The notes under the pieces: generated by a model | What the model was told of the DNA's origin: nothing | Database searches by the model: none | The model's input: the letters and a program-made list of their open reading frames with translations, nothing else | Program-made: the position numbers and the translations under genes | Part shown: piece by piece, positions 20,164 through 28,227 of the stretch | Layout of the letters: every line of letters starts with the position of its first letter | Position numbering within the stretch: position 1 is the first letter of the stretch | Origin: Pelagibius sp037652055 | Lineage (GTDB): Bacteria > Pseudomonadota > Alphaproteobacteria > Kiloniellales > Kiloniellaceae | Length of the DNA: 64,000 bases | Direction: 5' to 3' | Assembly: GCF_037652055.1 (NCBI RefSeq) | Contig: NZ_JBBKAH010000011.1 | Location: 62,001 to 126,000, forward strand

Positions 20164-20261
20164 ACCAACGCCCCCTGCCTCAAAGCCCTAGAGTTTCCAG
20201 GAGTATCCGGCGGCTTTGCCGCGGCTTCAATTCGGCGCTTTCAGGTTTATTGATCGGAAAA

Positions 20262-20280
20262 TTCGATTAGATTGGTCGAA
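20262..20280. promoter_or_regulatory. Candidate LysR operator
   Basis: TTCGA (20262-20266) and TCGAA (20276-20280) form an inverted repeat with a 9-bp A/T-rich spacer, also fitting the T-N11-A pattern of LysR sites. It lies in the 139-bp gap between the divergent flavoprotein and LysR genes, 22 bp before the LysR ATG, where autoregulation is typical. The gap is clearly more AT-rich than its surroundings. Confidence 0.45.
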
Positions 20281-20302
20281 ATGGCCTGTTAAGGGCGACC
20301 CC

Positions 20303-21157
20303 ATGCAGATCGAGCTTCTGGACACCTTCCTCGACCTCGTCGAGACCAACAGTTTCAACCGAACCGCCGAGCGCCTGGGCCTTACCCAGTCGACGGTGTC
20401 GAGCCGGGTGAAGGCGCTGGAGACGGCCCTCGGCAAGCCCCTCTTCACCCGCAGCCGGGCAGGCACCCGGCCGACCGCCGCCGGGCTGCGGCTGGTCGAC
20501 CACGCCCGCGCCATGCGGCGGGAGTGGAACCAAGCGCGCCGCGGGGTGAAGCGCGGCAGCGACTTCACCCAGTCGCTGCGCATCGGCATCCAGAACGACC
20601 TCGCCGCCAGCCACATCGGCGACTGGGTGGCGGAGTTCCGCCGGGCGCTGCCGCGGACGGCCTTCTACATCGAGCTGGACTATTCGGCGCAGATGAGCGC
20701 CGACGTGCTGGCCGGCGAGTTGGATCTCGCGCTGCTGTTCACCCCCCGGCACATGCCCGATCTGCTCTACGAAACCGTCGGCGAGGTCACCTATCGCCTG
20801 ATCAGCAGCGAGGCGCCGCGCCGTGCCGACTTGGCGCCGGAGCGCCACATCCGCGCCAACTACTCGCCCGCTTTCGCCAAGGCACAGCAGGAACTGCTGC
20901 CGGATTTCCCGGATTCAGCCGTCGCCAGCGGGCAGAACGCGGCGGTCTGCGGCCTCATCGCCGCGCTGGGCGGGTCGGCCTTCGTCCTGGAAGAGTCGGC
21001 CCTCGACCTTGCCGCCGCGGGCCAGTTCCACCTCGTCGAAGATGTTCCGCCGATCGCCCAGAGGGTCTACCTCGCCGTCCACCTGCGCCAACGCCACGCC
21101 CACGCGCAGAGGAAGCTGCTGGCCATCGTGCGGCAATACTTCTCAAAGCCACGCTAG
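20303..21157 (+). CDS. LysR family transcriptional regulator
   Basis: The 284-residue protein has the LysR winged helix at its N-terminus (LLDTFLDLVETNSFNRTAERLGL, then STVSSRVKALE) and a shorter LysR effector domain. ATG 20303 is chosen because the helix then starts at residue 3; the frame is open upstream to 20216 with no family match. It is divergent from the demethylation operon, so it probably regulates it in response to a methylated amine (inference). The effector domain has several departures from typical length, ending in a basic VRQYFSKPR tail. Confidence 0.93.
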   Translation: MQIELLDTFLDLVETNSFNRTAERLGLTQSTVSSRVKALETALGKPLFTRSRAGTRPTAAGLRLVDHARAMRREWNQARRGVKRGSDFTQSLRIGIQNDLAASHIGDWVAEFRRALPRTAFYIELDYSAQMSADVLAGELDLALLFTPRHMPDLLYETVGEVTYRLISSEAPRRADLAPERHIRANYSPAFAKAQQELLPDFPDSAVASGQNAAVCGLIAALGGSAFVLEESALDLAAAGQFHLVEDVPPIAQRVYLAVHLRQRHAHAQRKLLAIVRQYFSKPR

Positions 21158-21267
21158 GCCTCGGCCTCTCGATTCGACGCGAGCCGGCGAGTTCCAACGG
21201 GGCCAAGGCCAGGCTACGTCGGGGCGCATTGTCCGGTTGTGCAGACCCGGCCCAGCCGCTAGAACTA

Positions 21268-21286
21268 ATTAAGAATCATTCTCATT
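21268..21286. promoter_or_regulatory. Fur-like box upstream of the ECF sigma gene
   Basis: The 19-bp site is centred on C21277 with AGAAT-C-ATTCT at its core; the half-sites ATTAAGAAT and AATGAGAAT (reverse complement of the right half) agree at 7 of 9 positions. This is close to the classical Fur consensus. It lies about 58 bp before the sigma factor start, in an AT-rich patch, and predicts iron repression of the locus. Confidence 0.7.
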
Positions 21287-21344
21287 CAAGGGCGGCAGAG
21301 GTGGCCGGGCCGCCCGGAAATCACGCGCCGGGGGATCACGCAAG

Positions 21345-21863
21345 GTGGGGCAGAACGAGAGCGCGCTCGCGGCCTTCGCCGCCAACCGGGCGGCGCTGGT
21401 GGACTATGCGGCGCGCATCGTGGGCAGCCGGGAAGGCGCCGAGGATGTGGTACAGGAAGCCTGGCTGCGCCTCGACGGGGCCGCGGTGCAGCCGATCGAC
21501 CACCCCCTCGCCTATCTTTACCGCATCGTGCGCAATCTCGCCTTCGACCTGGCCCGCCGCCGCAGCTTCGAGCGCCAGCACTTCCCCGGCGAGTTCCAGG
21601 CCGAAGAGCTCTCCGTGCCGCGCCCGACGCCGGAGGACGAAGCCCTGCACCGCGAGGAACTGGCGATCGTCGTTGAGGCCCTGGCCGAGCTGCCCGCGCG
21701 CACCCGCCGCGCCGTCGAGATGCATCGCTTCCAGGGCCTGACGCTGAAGGAGATCGCCGCGGCGCTCGGCATCTCCGTCGCCCTCGCCCACAGCCTGGTC
21801 TACGACGGGCTCGATCACTGCCGATCGCGTCTGCGCCGCGGCGCCCGGCTCCGGAATCCCTGA
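21345..21863 (+). CDS. ECF RNA polymerase sigma factor, FecI-like
   Basis: The 172-residue protein has sigma region 2 (ALVDYAARIVGSREGAEDVV, then AYLYRIVRNLAFDLARR) and region 4 (LAELPARTRRAVEMHRFQG, LTLKEIAAALGIS). Length and motif pattern fit iron-starvation ECF sigma factors. The start is GTG. It is followed by a FecR anti-sigma/regulator gene and a TonB receptor, the usual three-part cell-surface signalling unit. The Fur-like box upstream implies expression when iron is scarce. Confidence 0.94.
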   Translation: MGQNESALAAFAANRAALVDYAARIVGSREGAEDVVQEAWLRLDGAAVQPIDHPLAYLYRIVRNLAFDLARRRSFERQHFPGEFQAEELSVPRPTPEDEALHREELAIVVEALAELPARTRRAVEMHRFQGLTLKEIAAALGISVALAHSLVYDGLDHCRSRLRRGARLRNP

Positions 21864-21952
21864 TCGGCTGCCGGATCCGGGTTATCTCTGAACTTTGCCG
21901 CCGCTCACCCGTCCTATGACAAAAGCCGCCCGCCAACACCGCAAGAGCCCGC

Positions 21953-22948
21953 ATGCCCCTACCCCCCGGCATACCTAGCGACGATCCCGACAAGGCGGCG
22001 CTTCACTGGCTGATCGCCCTGGAGGACCGCGAAGGCGGGCCGGAAGCCGACAGCCGGCGCGCGGCCTTCGAGGGCTGGCTCGCGGCCAGCCCGGCGCATC
22101 GCGCCGCCTGGGAGGAGGCTCACAAGGTCTGGCACCTGCTGGGCGACGCGGCACCCTCGGACGGCTCGCGGCCGCGCCAAACTACGCGCTCTGCCCGGGC
22201 GCGGCATTCCCAGTTGCAGCGTCCCCGGCGGCGGCTCGCCCTTGCCACGGCGGCAGCGGCACTGGCGGCCTGCCTGCTGGCCCTCGTGCTGCCGGTTGTC
22301 ACGCTGCAGCTCGAAGCCGACGTGGTGACGGCAGTGGGCGAAACCCGCGACATCATCCTGACCGACGGCAGCCGCCTGCACCTCGGCGCCGACAGCGCGG
22401 TGACGATCGACTACAGCGCAGCAGCGCGGCGCATCAGCCTGCTGGCCGGCACGATCTTCGTCGAGGTCGAGCCGGATCCGGCGCGCCGTTTCACCGTTGC
22501 CGCGGGCAATCTGGAGAGTTCGGCCCTCGGCACCGCCTACGAGGTGCGCCGCCTGGACAGCGGCACCCTGGTCGCGGTCGCCCACGGCAGCGTCGCGGCC
22601 GAGGACAGTCCAGCCCGGTTGGCGGAACGTCTGGAGGCCGGCGACTGGCTGCATGTCGCCCGCGACGGCACCACCGCGCGGCGCGGCACCTCGGCGCCGG
22701 CCGAAATCGCCGCCTGGCGCGACGGGCGCCTGGCCGTGAAGGACTGGCCGCTTGGCGATGTGGTGGCGGCGCTGCGCCACCACTTCCACGGCGCCATCAT
22801 CGTCCTGGGGGACCCCGTGGCCGCACAGCGTGTTACCGGCGTCTATGACCTCGCCAATCCCGAGGCGGCCCTGCGCGCCGCCGTCTACCCCGCGGGCGCC
22901 CAGGTCCGGGCGGTCACACCCTGGCTGCTGGTCGTCTCACCCAGCTAA
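21953..22948 (+). CDS. FecR family sigma factor regulator
   Basis: The 331-residue protein has an N-terminal cytoplasmic DUF4880-like region (DPDKAALHWLIALED, AFEGWLAASPAHRAAWEEAHKVW), a single membrane segment at about residues 98-120, and a periplasmic FecR domain (VVTAVGETRDIILTDGSRLHL, ALGTAYEVRRL). It passes the receptor signal to the adjacent sigma factor. The gap to the sigma gene is 89 bp, so it may be co-transcribed. Confidence 0.95.
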   Translation: MPLPPGIPSDDPDKAALHWLIALEDREGGPEADSRRAAFEGWLAASPAHRAAWEEAHKVWHLLGDAAPSDGSRPRQTTRSARARHSQLQRPRRRLALATAAAALAACLLALVLPVVTLQLEADVVTAVGETRDIILTDGSRLHLGADSAVTIDYSAAARRISLLAGTIFVEVEPDPARRFTVAAGNLESSALGTAYEVRRLDSGTLVAVAHGSVAAEDSPARLAERLEAGDWLHVARDGTTARRGTSAPAEIAAWRDGRLAVKDWPLGDVVAALRHHFHGAIIVLGDPVAAQRVTGVYDLANPEAALRAAVYPAGAQVRAVTPWLLVVSPS

Positions 22949-23026
22949 GCGCTCCGGCGGAGCCTTCACCGGCCGATTCTTTTTCTGAAACCCCGGCGTC
23001 CCCATCCGTCTAGCCATCAGAAAAGC

Positions 23027-23047
23027 AAATGCGTCGCAATCGCATTT
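23027..23047. promoter_or_regulatory. Palindrome upstream of the TonB receptor gene
   Basis: AAATGCG (23027-23033) and CGCATTT (23041-23047) are perfect inverted arms separated by TCGCAAT. It lies 33 bp before the receptor start in an AT-rich gap of 132 bp. It could be a second iron-responsive operator or a binding site of the local regulator. Confidence 0.5.
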
Positions 23048-23080
23048 ATCTGCAGGCATGCAATCAAAAAGGGGCATGAG

Positions 23081-25630
23081 ATGGGGACCGTTACCACCAC
23101 AAGGCGCGGCAACGCGGCCTCGGCGTCATTGCTGCGGCGGCTTGCCGCCGGCACGGCGCTGGGCCTGATCTTCGCCGGCGGCCCGGCGGCCGCGGGCCAG
23201 GCCGAGATGAACAGCCTGGCCGGGGCCGCACGCGCCGCGGCCGCGCCCGCCGCCCGGAGCAGTCAGATCGCCCAGAGCGACCGGAGCGGCCAGATCGCCC
23301 AGAGCGGCGACCTGCGCGCCTTCGACATTTCCGCCCAGCCGCTGGCCGATGCCCTCACCGCCTTCGGCCGCCAGGCCGGCCTGCAGGTGACGCTGGACGC
23401 CGGCATCGTCGAAGGACTGGCCGCGCCGGCCTTGGCCGGCACCATGGCGCCGGAAGAAGCGCTGAGACGGCTGCTCAGCGGCAGCGGCATTACCTGGCAC
23501 TTCCCCGACGACAAGACGGTGGCGTTGGAGAAAGTCGCCGCGGACAACGGCACCGTGGTGCTGGATCCGCTGCAGATCGAGGCGACCGCCCCCGCCCCCG
23601 CGACCGCGACCATCGGCACCCTGCCGGAGGTCTACGCCGGCGGGCAGGTGGCGCGCGGCGGCAACGTCGGCGTGCTGGGCAACCAGGACATCATGGACAC
23701 GCCCTTCAGCATCACCAGCTACACCGAGCAGACCATCCGCACCCAGCAGGCCGAGACGATTGCCGATGTGGTCGAGAACGACCCCGGCGTGCGCAGCGGC
23801 TATGGCTTCGGCAATTTCCAGGAGGTTTTCGTCATCCGCGGTTTCCCGCTGAGTGGCGAAGACATCGCGATCGACGGCCTTTACGGCAACGCGCCGCGCG
23901 AAATCGTCGCGATGGAGATGTTCGAGCGCGTCGAGGTGTTCAAGGGCGCCAACGCCTTCCTGAACGGTGCCGCACCCGGCAGCTCGGGCGTCGGCGGCGC
24001 GATCAATCTGGTACCCAAACGCGCAGGCGACGATCCGCTGACTCGCGTGACCGGCAGCTATGCGCAAGACACCCGCTTTGGCGGCCACGTCGATTTCTCC
24101 CGCCGCTTCGGCCGCGACGACATGTTCGGGCTGCGCGTCAACGCGGCGATCCGCGACGGCGAGACGGCGATCGACAATGAGGAGCGCTATACGCACCTAG
24201 GCTCCGTCGCCTTCGATTTCCGCGGTGACGATACGCGGGCCACCCTCGATATCGGCAGCCAGCGCCACCGGATCGACCAGGGACGCCCGGTGGTCTTCGT
24301 CGAGGCGGCATCCGTGCCCGATGCGCCGGATGCGAGCGATAACTACGCACGCTCCTTCAGCTACAGCGAGATGACCGACACCTTCGTTCAGGCGAAGATC
24401 GAGCACGACATCCTGGACAATCTGACGGCTTACGCCGCCGTCGGCCTGCGCTACATGGAAGAGGAAGGCGACTTTTCCTCCGTCACCGTGACCGACAGCG
24501 ACACCGGCGACGGCACCTCCGGCCGCCTCTACGTGCCGCGCGAGGACACCAACAAGAGCGGCCAGCTCGGCCTGCGTGGCGAGGTCGAGACCGGCCCGGT
24601 CCTGCATCGCTTCAACGTCGGCCTCTCCGCCCTGCGCACCACCAACAACAACGCCTACATCTTCGGCGCCGACTCGGCGACCAACCTCTACGATCCGGTC
24701 GACGCACCGCTGCCGGCGACACTGTTCGCCGCCGGCGACCTCGGCAACCCGCCGAAGGTGAGCCAAGCGACGTTGCAGAGCGTCTTCGCCTCCGACACTC
24801 TGGCCTTCTTCGACGAGCGTGTTCTGCTCACCCTCGGCCTGCGCGGCCAGAAGGTCCTGGTCGACGAGTTCGACCGCACGAGCGGCGACAAGACGGCCGC
24901 CTACGACGAGTCCGCCGTCACACCGGTCGTCGGCATCGTGGTGAAGCCGACCCCCGAGCTGTCGCTCTACGCCAACCGCATCGAGGGCCTGGCCCAGGGC
25001 CCCTCGGCGCCGGCTGCCGCGGTCAATGCCGGCGAAATTTTCCCGCCCTTCAAGTCGACCCAGTACGAGGTGGGCGCGAAACTGGACCTCGGCGCCTTCG
25101 GCGTCGGCCTCGCATTCTACCAGCTCACCCAGCCCAGCGGCATCACCGACCCGGCAACCAACCTGTTCGACGTGGACGGCGAGCAGCGCAACCGCGGCAT
25201 CGAGCTGACGGTCTTCGGCGAGCCGGTGGAAGGTCTGCGCCTGCTGGGCGGCGCCACGCTGAACGACGCGATCCTGACCGATACCGAGGAAGGCACCAAC
25301 GACGGCAACGATGCCGTCGGCGTGCCGCGCTACCAGGCCAATCTCGGTGTCGAGTGGGACCTGCCCTTCCTGGACCGCGCCACCGTCTCCGGCCGCGTGG
25401 TGCACACCGGCACCCAGTTCCTCGATGAAGCCAACAGCCTGAAGGTGCCGAGCTGGACGCGCTTCGACCTCGGCGCGCGGCTGACGCGCAAGATCGGCAA
25501 GCAGGACGTCGCCTTCATCCTGAACGTCGAAAACGTCGCCGACCTCGACTACTGGGCCTCGGCCCAGGGCGGCTACCTGACCCAGGGCCAGCCGCTGACG
25601 GCGAAGTTCTCGGTCTCGATGGATTTCTGA
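23081..25630 (+). CDS. TonB-dependent ferric siderophore receptor with signalling (STN) domain
   Basis: The 849-residue outer-membrane receptor has a basic N-terminus and signal peptide, a secretin/TonB N-terminal (STN) signalling domain at about residues 78-155 (FDISAQPLADALTAFGRQAG), a plug domain (TPFSITSYTEQTIRTQQ, IRGFPLSGEDIAIDGLYG), and a beta-barrel ending in an aromatic residue (SVSMDF). The STN domain allows it to signal through the FecR/sigma pair upstream. A 27-bp tandem duplication lies between the signal peptide and the STN domain. The ligand is probably a ferric siderophore; which one cannot be told. Confidence 0.95.
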   Translation: MGTVTTTRRGNAASASLLRRLAAGTALGLIFAGGPAAAGQAEMNSLAGAARAAAAPAARSSQIAQSDRSGQIAQSGDLRAFDISAQPLADALTAFGRQAGLQVTLDAGIVEGLAAPALAGTMAPEEALRRLLSGSGITWHFPDDKTVALEKVAADNGTVVLDPLQIEATAPAPATATIGTLPEVYAGGQVARGGNVGVLGNQDIMDTPFSITSYTEQTIRTQQAETIADVVENDPGVRSGYGFGNFQEVFVIRGFPLSGEDIAIDGLYGNAPREIVAMEMFERVEVFKGANAFLNGAAPGSSGVGGAINLVPKRAGDDPLTRVTGSYAQDTRFGGHVDFSRRFGRDDMFGLRVNAAIRDGETAIDNEERYTHLGSVAFDFRGDDTRATLDIGSQRHRIDQGRPVVFVEAASVPDAPDASDNYARSFSYSEMTDTFVQAKIEHDILDNLTAYAAVGLRYMEEEGDFSSVTVTDSDTGDGTSGRLYVPREDTNKSGQLGLRGEVETGPVLHRFNVGLSALRTTNNNAYIFGADSATNLYDPVDAPLPATLFAAGDLGNPPKVSQATLQSVFASDTLAFFDERVLLTLGLRGQKVLVDEFDRTSGDKTAAYDESAVTPVVGIVVKPTPELSLYANRIEGLAQGPSAPAAAVNAGEIFPPFKSTQYEVGAKLDLGAFGVGLAFYQLTQPSGITDPATNLFDVDGEQRNRGIELTVFGEPVEGLRLLGGATLNDAILTDTEEGTNDGNDAVGVPRYQANLGVEWDLPFLDRATVSGRVVHTGTQFLDEANSLKVPSWTRFDLGARLTRKIGKQDVAFILNVENVADLDYWASAQGGYLTQGQPLTAKFSVSMDF
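23255..23308 (+). repeat. In-frame 27-bp tandem duplication in the receptor gene
   Basis: Two adjacent 27-bp units (23255-23281 and 23282-23308) differ at 3 positions and are codon-aligned, giving RSSQIAQSD followed by RSGQIAQSG. They encode the linker between signal peptide and STN domain. Confidence 0.85.
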
Positions 25631-25640
25631 GGGCGGCACC

Positions 25641-26774
25641 ATGGGCAGCGGCACCATCAAGGCCTGGGCCTTCGTGCACAAGTGGACGAGCCTGGTCTGC
25701 ACGGTCTTCATGCTGCTGTTGTGCCTGACCGGGCTGCCGCTGATCTTCCACGACGAGATCGATACGCTCACCGAGGGCGAAGCGGCGCTGCCGGGCGACG
25801 GCCATGCCGGTCCGCTACAAAGCCTCGACGACGCCGTCGCCGCGGCCGTCGCCCTCTATCCCGGCGAACAGCCGCTTTACATGAGCTTTGACGAGGACCG
25901 TCCGGTGGTGAACGTCACCACCGGTCCGAGCGTCAAGGCGACGCGCGAAGAGATGCACCTGACCGCCATCGACCTGCGCACCGCCGAGGTGGTCGGACCG
26001 CTGGTCGAGGAAGGCTTCATGCATGTCATGCTGCGCCTTCACGTGGATCTCTTCGCCGGCCTGCCCGGCGAACTCTTCCTCGGGTCCATGGGCTTCCTGC
26101 TGTTCCTCTCCCTCGTCTCCGGCGTGGTTGTCTATGCCCCATTCATGCGCCGCCTCAGCTTCGGCACCCTGCGCGACAGCCGCGGCCCCCGCGCGCGCTG
26201 GCTCGACTGGCACAACCTGGTGGGCATCGTCACGCTCATGTGGCTATCGGCGGTCGGGCTCACCGGTGTCATCAACACCCTGAGCACACCGCTGGTCATG
26301 ATTTGGCGCGCGGACCAGCTGGCCGAGATCACCGCCGGAAGCGGCGCTGGACTGCCGCGTCACTACGTGGGTGTTCAGGCCGCCGTCGACACGGCCCTGA
26401 CAGCCGCGGCCGGCACACGCCCACAGTTCGTCGCCTTTCCCGGCGTCACGTTCAGCAGCGACGGCGACTATGCGGTCTGGCTGCACGGCGCGACGCCGGC
26501 GACCGAGCGGCTGCTGACCCCCGCGTTCGTCGATGCCGAAACCGCCAGCCTCACGGCCATGCGCTCGATGCCGTGGTACATGACGATGCTGAAGCTGTCG
26601 CAGCCGCTGCACTTCGGCGATTACGGAGGGCTGCCGCTGAAGCTGCTTTGGGCGCTGCTTGATATCGCCGCCATCGTCATCCTGGGCAGCGGGCTCTACC
26701 TCTGGCTGGCCCGCCGCAAGCCGGCAGCGCGCCGCCACGCGGACGGAAACTCACAGCCGGCCCTCTCCCGGTGA
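25641..26774 (+). CDS. PepSY-associated TM helix protein (PiuB-like)
   Basis: The 377-residue inner-membrane protein has an N-terminal membrane segment with the PepSY_TM hallmark His (WAFVHKWTSLVCTVFMLLL), a large periplasmic PepSY region, and further segments at about residues 145-165, 190-215 and 335-355. Members next to TonB receptors are linked to ferric-siderophore uptake or reduction. It starts 10 bp after the receptor stop, so the two are one unit. Confidence 0.92.
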   Translation: MGSGTIKAWAFVHKWTSLVCTVFMLLLCLTGLPLIFHDEIDTLTEGEAALPGDGHAGPLQSLDDAVAAAVALYPGEQPLYMSFDEDRPVVNVTTGPSVKATREEMHLTAIDLRTAEVVGPLVEEGFMHVMLRLHVDLFAGLPGELFLGSMGFLLFLSLVSGVVVYAPFMRRLSFGTLRDSRGPRARWLDWHNLVGIVTLMWLSAVGLTGVINTLSTPLVMIWRADQLAEITAGSGAGLPRHYVGVQAAVDTALTAAAGTRPQFVAFPGVTFSSDGDYAVWLHGATPATERLLTPAFVDAETASLTAMRSMPWYMTMLKLSQPLHFGDYGGLPLKLLWALLDIAAIVILGSGLYLWLARRKPAARRHADGNSQPALSR

Positions 26775-26956
26775 CCCGGCGCCGCGTCCTGCCGCTGCGG
26801 CGCGTGTTCGGCGTGCCGCTGGCCATTGCCTTCGTCACCCTTGCCGGACTGGTGGCCGCCCTGCTGGGCGACGGACTGCTGAACGCGCTGTCGTGGACCG
26901 GGCTTACGGTTCCCCTGGCGGTGATCCTCTGGGCCTGGCTGTACCGGCGCCAGTAG
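26771..26956 (+). CDS. Small two-helix membrane protein of the iron-uptake operon
   Basis: The 61-residue protein has a basic N-terminus and two hydrophobic segments (about residues 13-33 and 40-57), ending in WLYRRQ. Its GTG start overlaps the stop of the PepSY gene (GTGA), strong evidence that it is translated. I do not recognise the family; it may be a partner of the PepSY protein. Confidence 0.75.
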   Translation: MTRRRVLPLRRVFGVPLAIAFVTLAGLVAALLGDGLLNALSWTGLTVPLAVILWAWLYRRQ

Positions 26957-26984
26957 GTGGCCCGACAGGCGGCAGAGCAACAGT

Positions 26985-27962
26985 CTAGGGTGCGACGGTC
27001 GAAGACGCGACAAAGCCGCGGCCGGTCTCTATCAGGGCACAGATCGTCTCGTAGAACAGCCGCGCCGTCGGCGACAGATGGCGGTCGGCCCGGGCGATGA
27101 GAGCATAGGGCGGAATCTCGATGCGCTCGTCCAGGTCGAGTGCTGTCACCGCCTGGCTCATGCCGCCTTCGGCCACCAACAGCCGCGCGGCCTCCACAGC
27201 GACCGGCGCGATGGCGTCGGAGCGCCAGATCATCGACAGCAGCACCAGGAAAGAGGTTGAGATCAGCGAGATGCGTGGCAGCGCCAGCCCGTGGCTGGCA
27301 AAGCTGTATTCCATGGCGCGGCGCAGCGGCGTGCCGGGCGGCTGCATCACCCACTCGTAGTCGATCAGCGAGGACAGCGGCAGGCGGCGCTCACGCGCCA
27401 GCGGATGCCCGGCGCGCACCAGCAGGCTGACCACCTCGGGCTGCACCGGCCGGATGTCGAAATCGGCGATGTCCATGTGTACCGGCACGCGGCCGATGAC
27501 GAAGTCGAGCTGACCTTCCAGCAGGCGCGGCACCAGCATGTCGGAAGTGCCGACCTCGACATGGGCCTCGATCGTCGGATGCGCCGACTTCAGGCGCTGC
27601 AGCGCGGGCACCACCAGGTTGATGGCCGGCGCGGTCACCGCGCCGATGTAGGCGGTGCCGGCCTTGCCGGCGCTGATCTCCACCACGTCGCGCCCGGCCT
27701 CCGACAGCTCGGTGAGGATGCGGCGCGCCCGCTCGGCCAGCGCAAGGCCGGTCTCCGAGAGTTCCACACCCTTGGGCCCGCGCACGCAGACCGGCGCGCC
27801 GAGCAGGCGTTCCATCTCCGCCAGCATGCGCGAGGCCGCCGGCTGGGCCATGTTGAGGGCCCGCGCGGCGGCGGAGATCTGTCCGGTATTGGCCAGCGCC
27901 AAGGCGAGCCGCAGGTGGGGCAGTTTCAGGCGGCGGGCGATGCGCTCGGCGGGGTCGGACAA
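26985..27962 (-). CDS. gbpR: LysR family regulator GbpR
   Basis: The protein has a LysR helix-turn-helix (HLRLALALANTGQISAAARA, MAQPAASRMLAEMERLLG) and an effector domain with AYIGAVTAPAINLVVPAL. Order and orientation, divergent from chvE-gguA-gguB, match the GbpR (galactose-binding protein regulator) loci of Agrobacterium and Azospirillum. The start is ambiguous. The first ATG (28037) lies upstream of the AT-rich promoter-like stretch at 28016-28024, whereas TTG 27962 has a GGAAGG ribosome binding site 11 nt upstream and starts just before the conserved helix. The TTG start (325 residues) is used here. Confidence 0.9.
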   Translation of the reverse strand: MSDPAERIARRLKLPHLRLALALANTGQISAAARALNMAQPAASRMLAEMERLLGAPVCVRGPKGVELSETGLALAERARRILTELSEAGRDVVEISAGKAGTAYIGAVTAPAINLVVPALQRLKSAHPTIEAHVEVGTSDMLVPRLLEGQLDFVIGRVPVHMDIADFDIRPVQPEVVSLLVRAGHPLARERRLPLSSLIDYEWVMQPPGTPLRRAMEYSFASHGLALPRISLISTSFLVLLSMIWRSDAIAPVAVEAARLLVAEGGMSQAVTALDLDERIEIPPYALIARADRHLSPTARLFYETICALIETGRGFVASSTVAP

Positions 27963-28015
27963 GGGCTTGGTTTCCTTCCGCAAACTCCCCGCGCCGGCGC
28001 ACCCGGTCCGGGGAC

Positions 28016-28069
28016 TATAATATACCATAAAAGTCATAGGAAACTGCGAAAAGATGATTTGATTGGTAT
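28016..28069. promoter_or_regulatory. Divergent gbpR/chvE control region
   Basis: This AT-rich patch contains a perfect TATAAT on the plus strand (28016-28021) and an inverted pair ATACC (28022-28026) / GGTAT (28065-28069) 38 bp apart. It is the likely chvE promoter and GbpR binding region; no clear -35 box is visible. Confidence 0.5.
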
Positions 28070-28227
28070 GCGATTAACCCCCACCCTGCGGTTGTCGGGC
28101 CGCGTCCATTGCGCCCGGCTCCTCGCGGTCGCCTTCGGGTCTCAATCCCGGCGATGCGGCTGCGACAACGAAATACAAAAGGCCCTGCCAAGATCAGGGC
28201 CGACAGGGCAAGGAAGGAATGCACTCA

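Noticed and set aside
18472..20253. Plus-strand open frame of 593 codons opposite the flavoprotein gene
   Set aside because: Antisense to a full FAD/GcvT protein, with no start context and no family resemblance.
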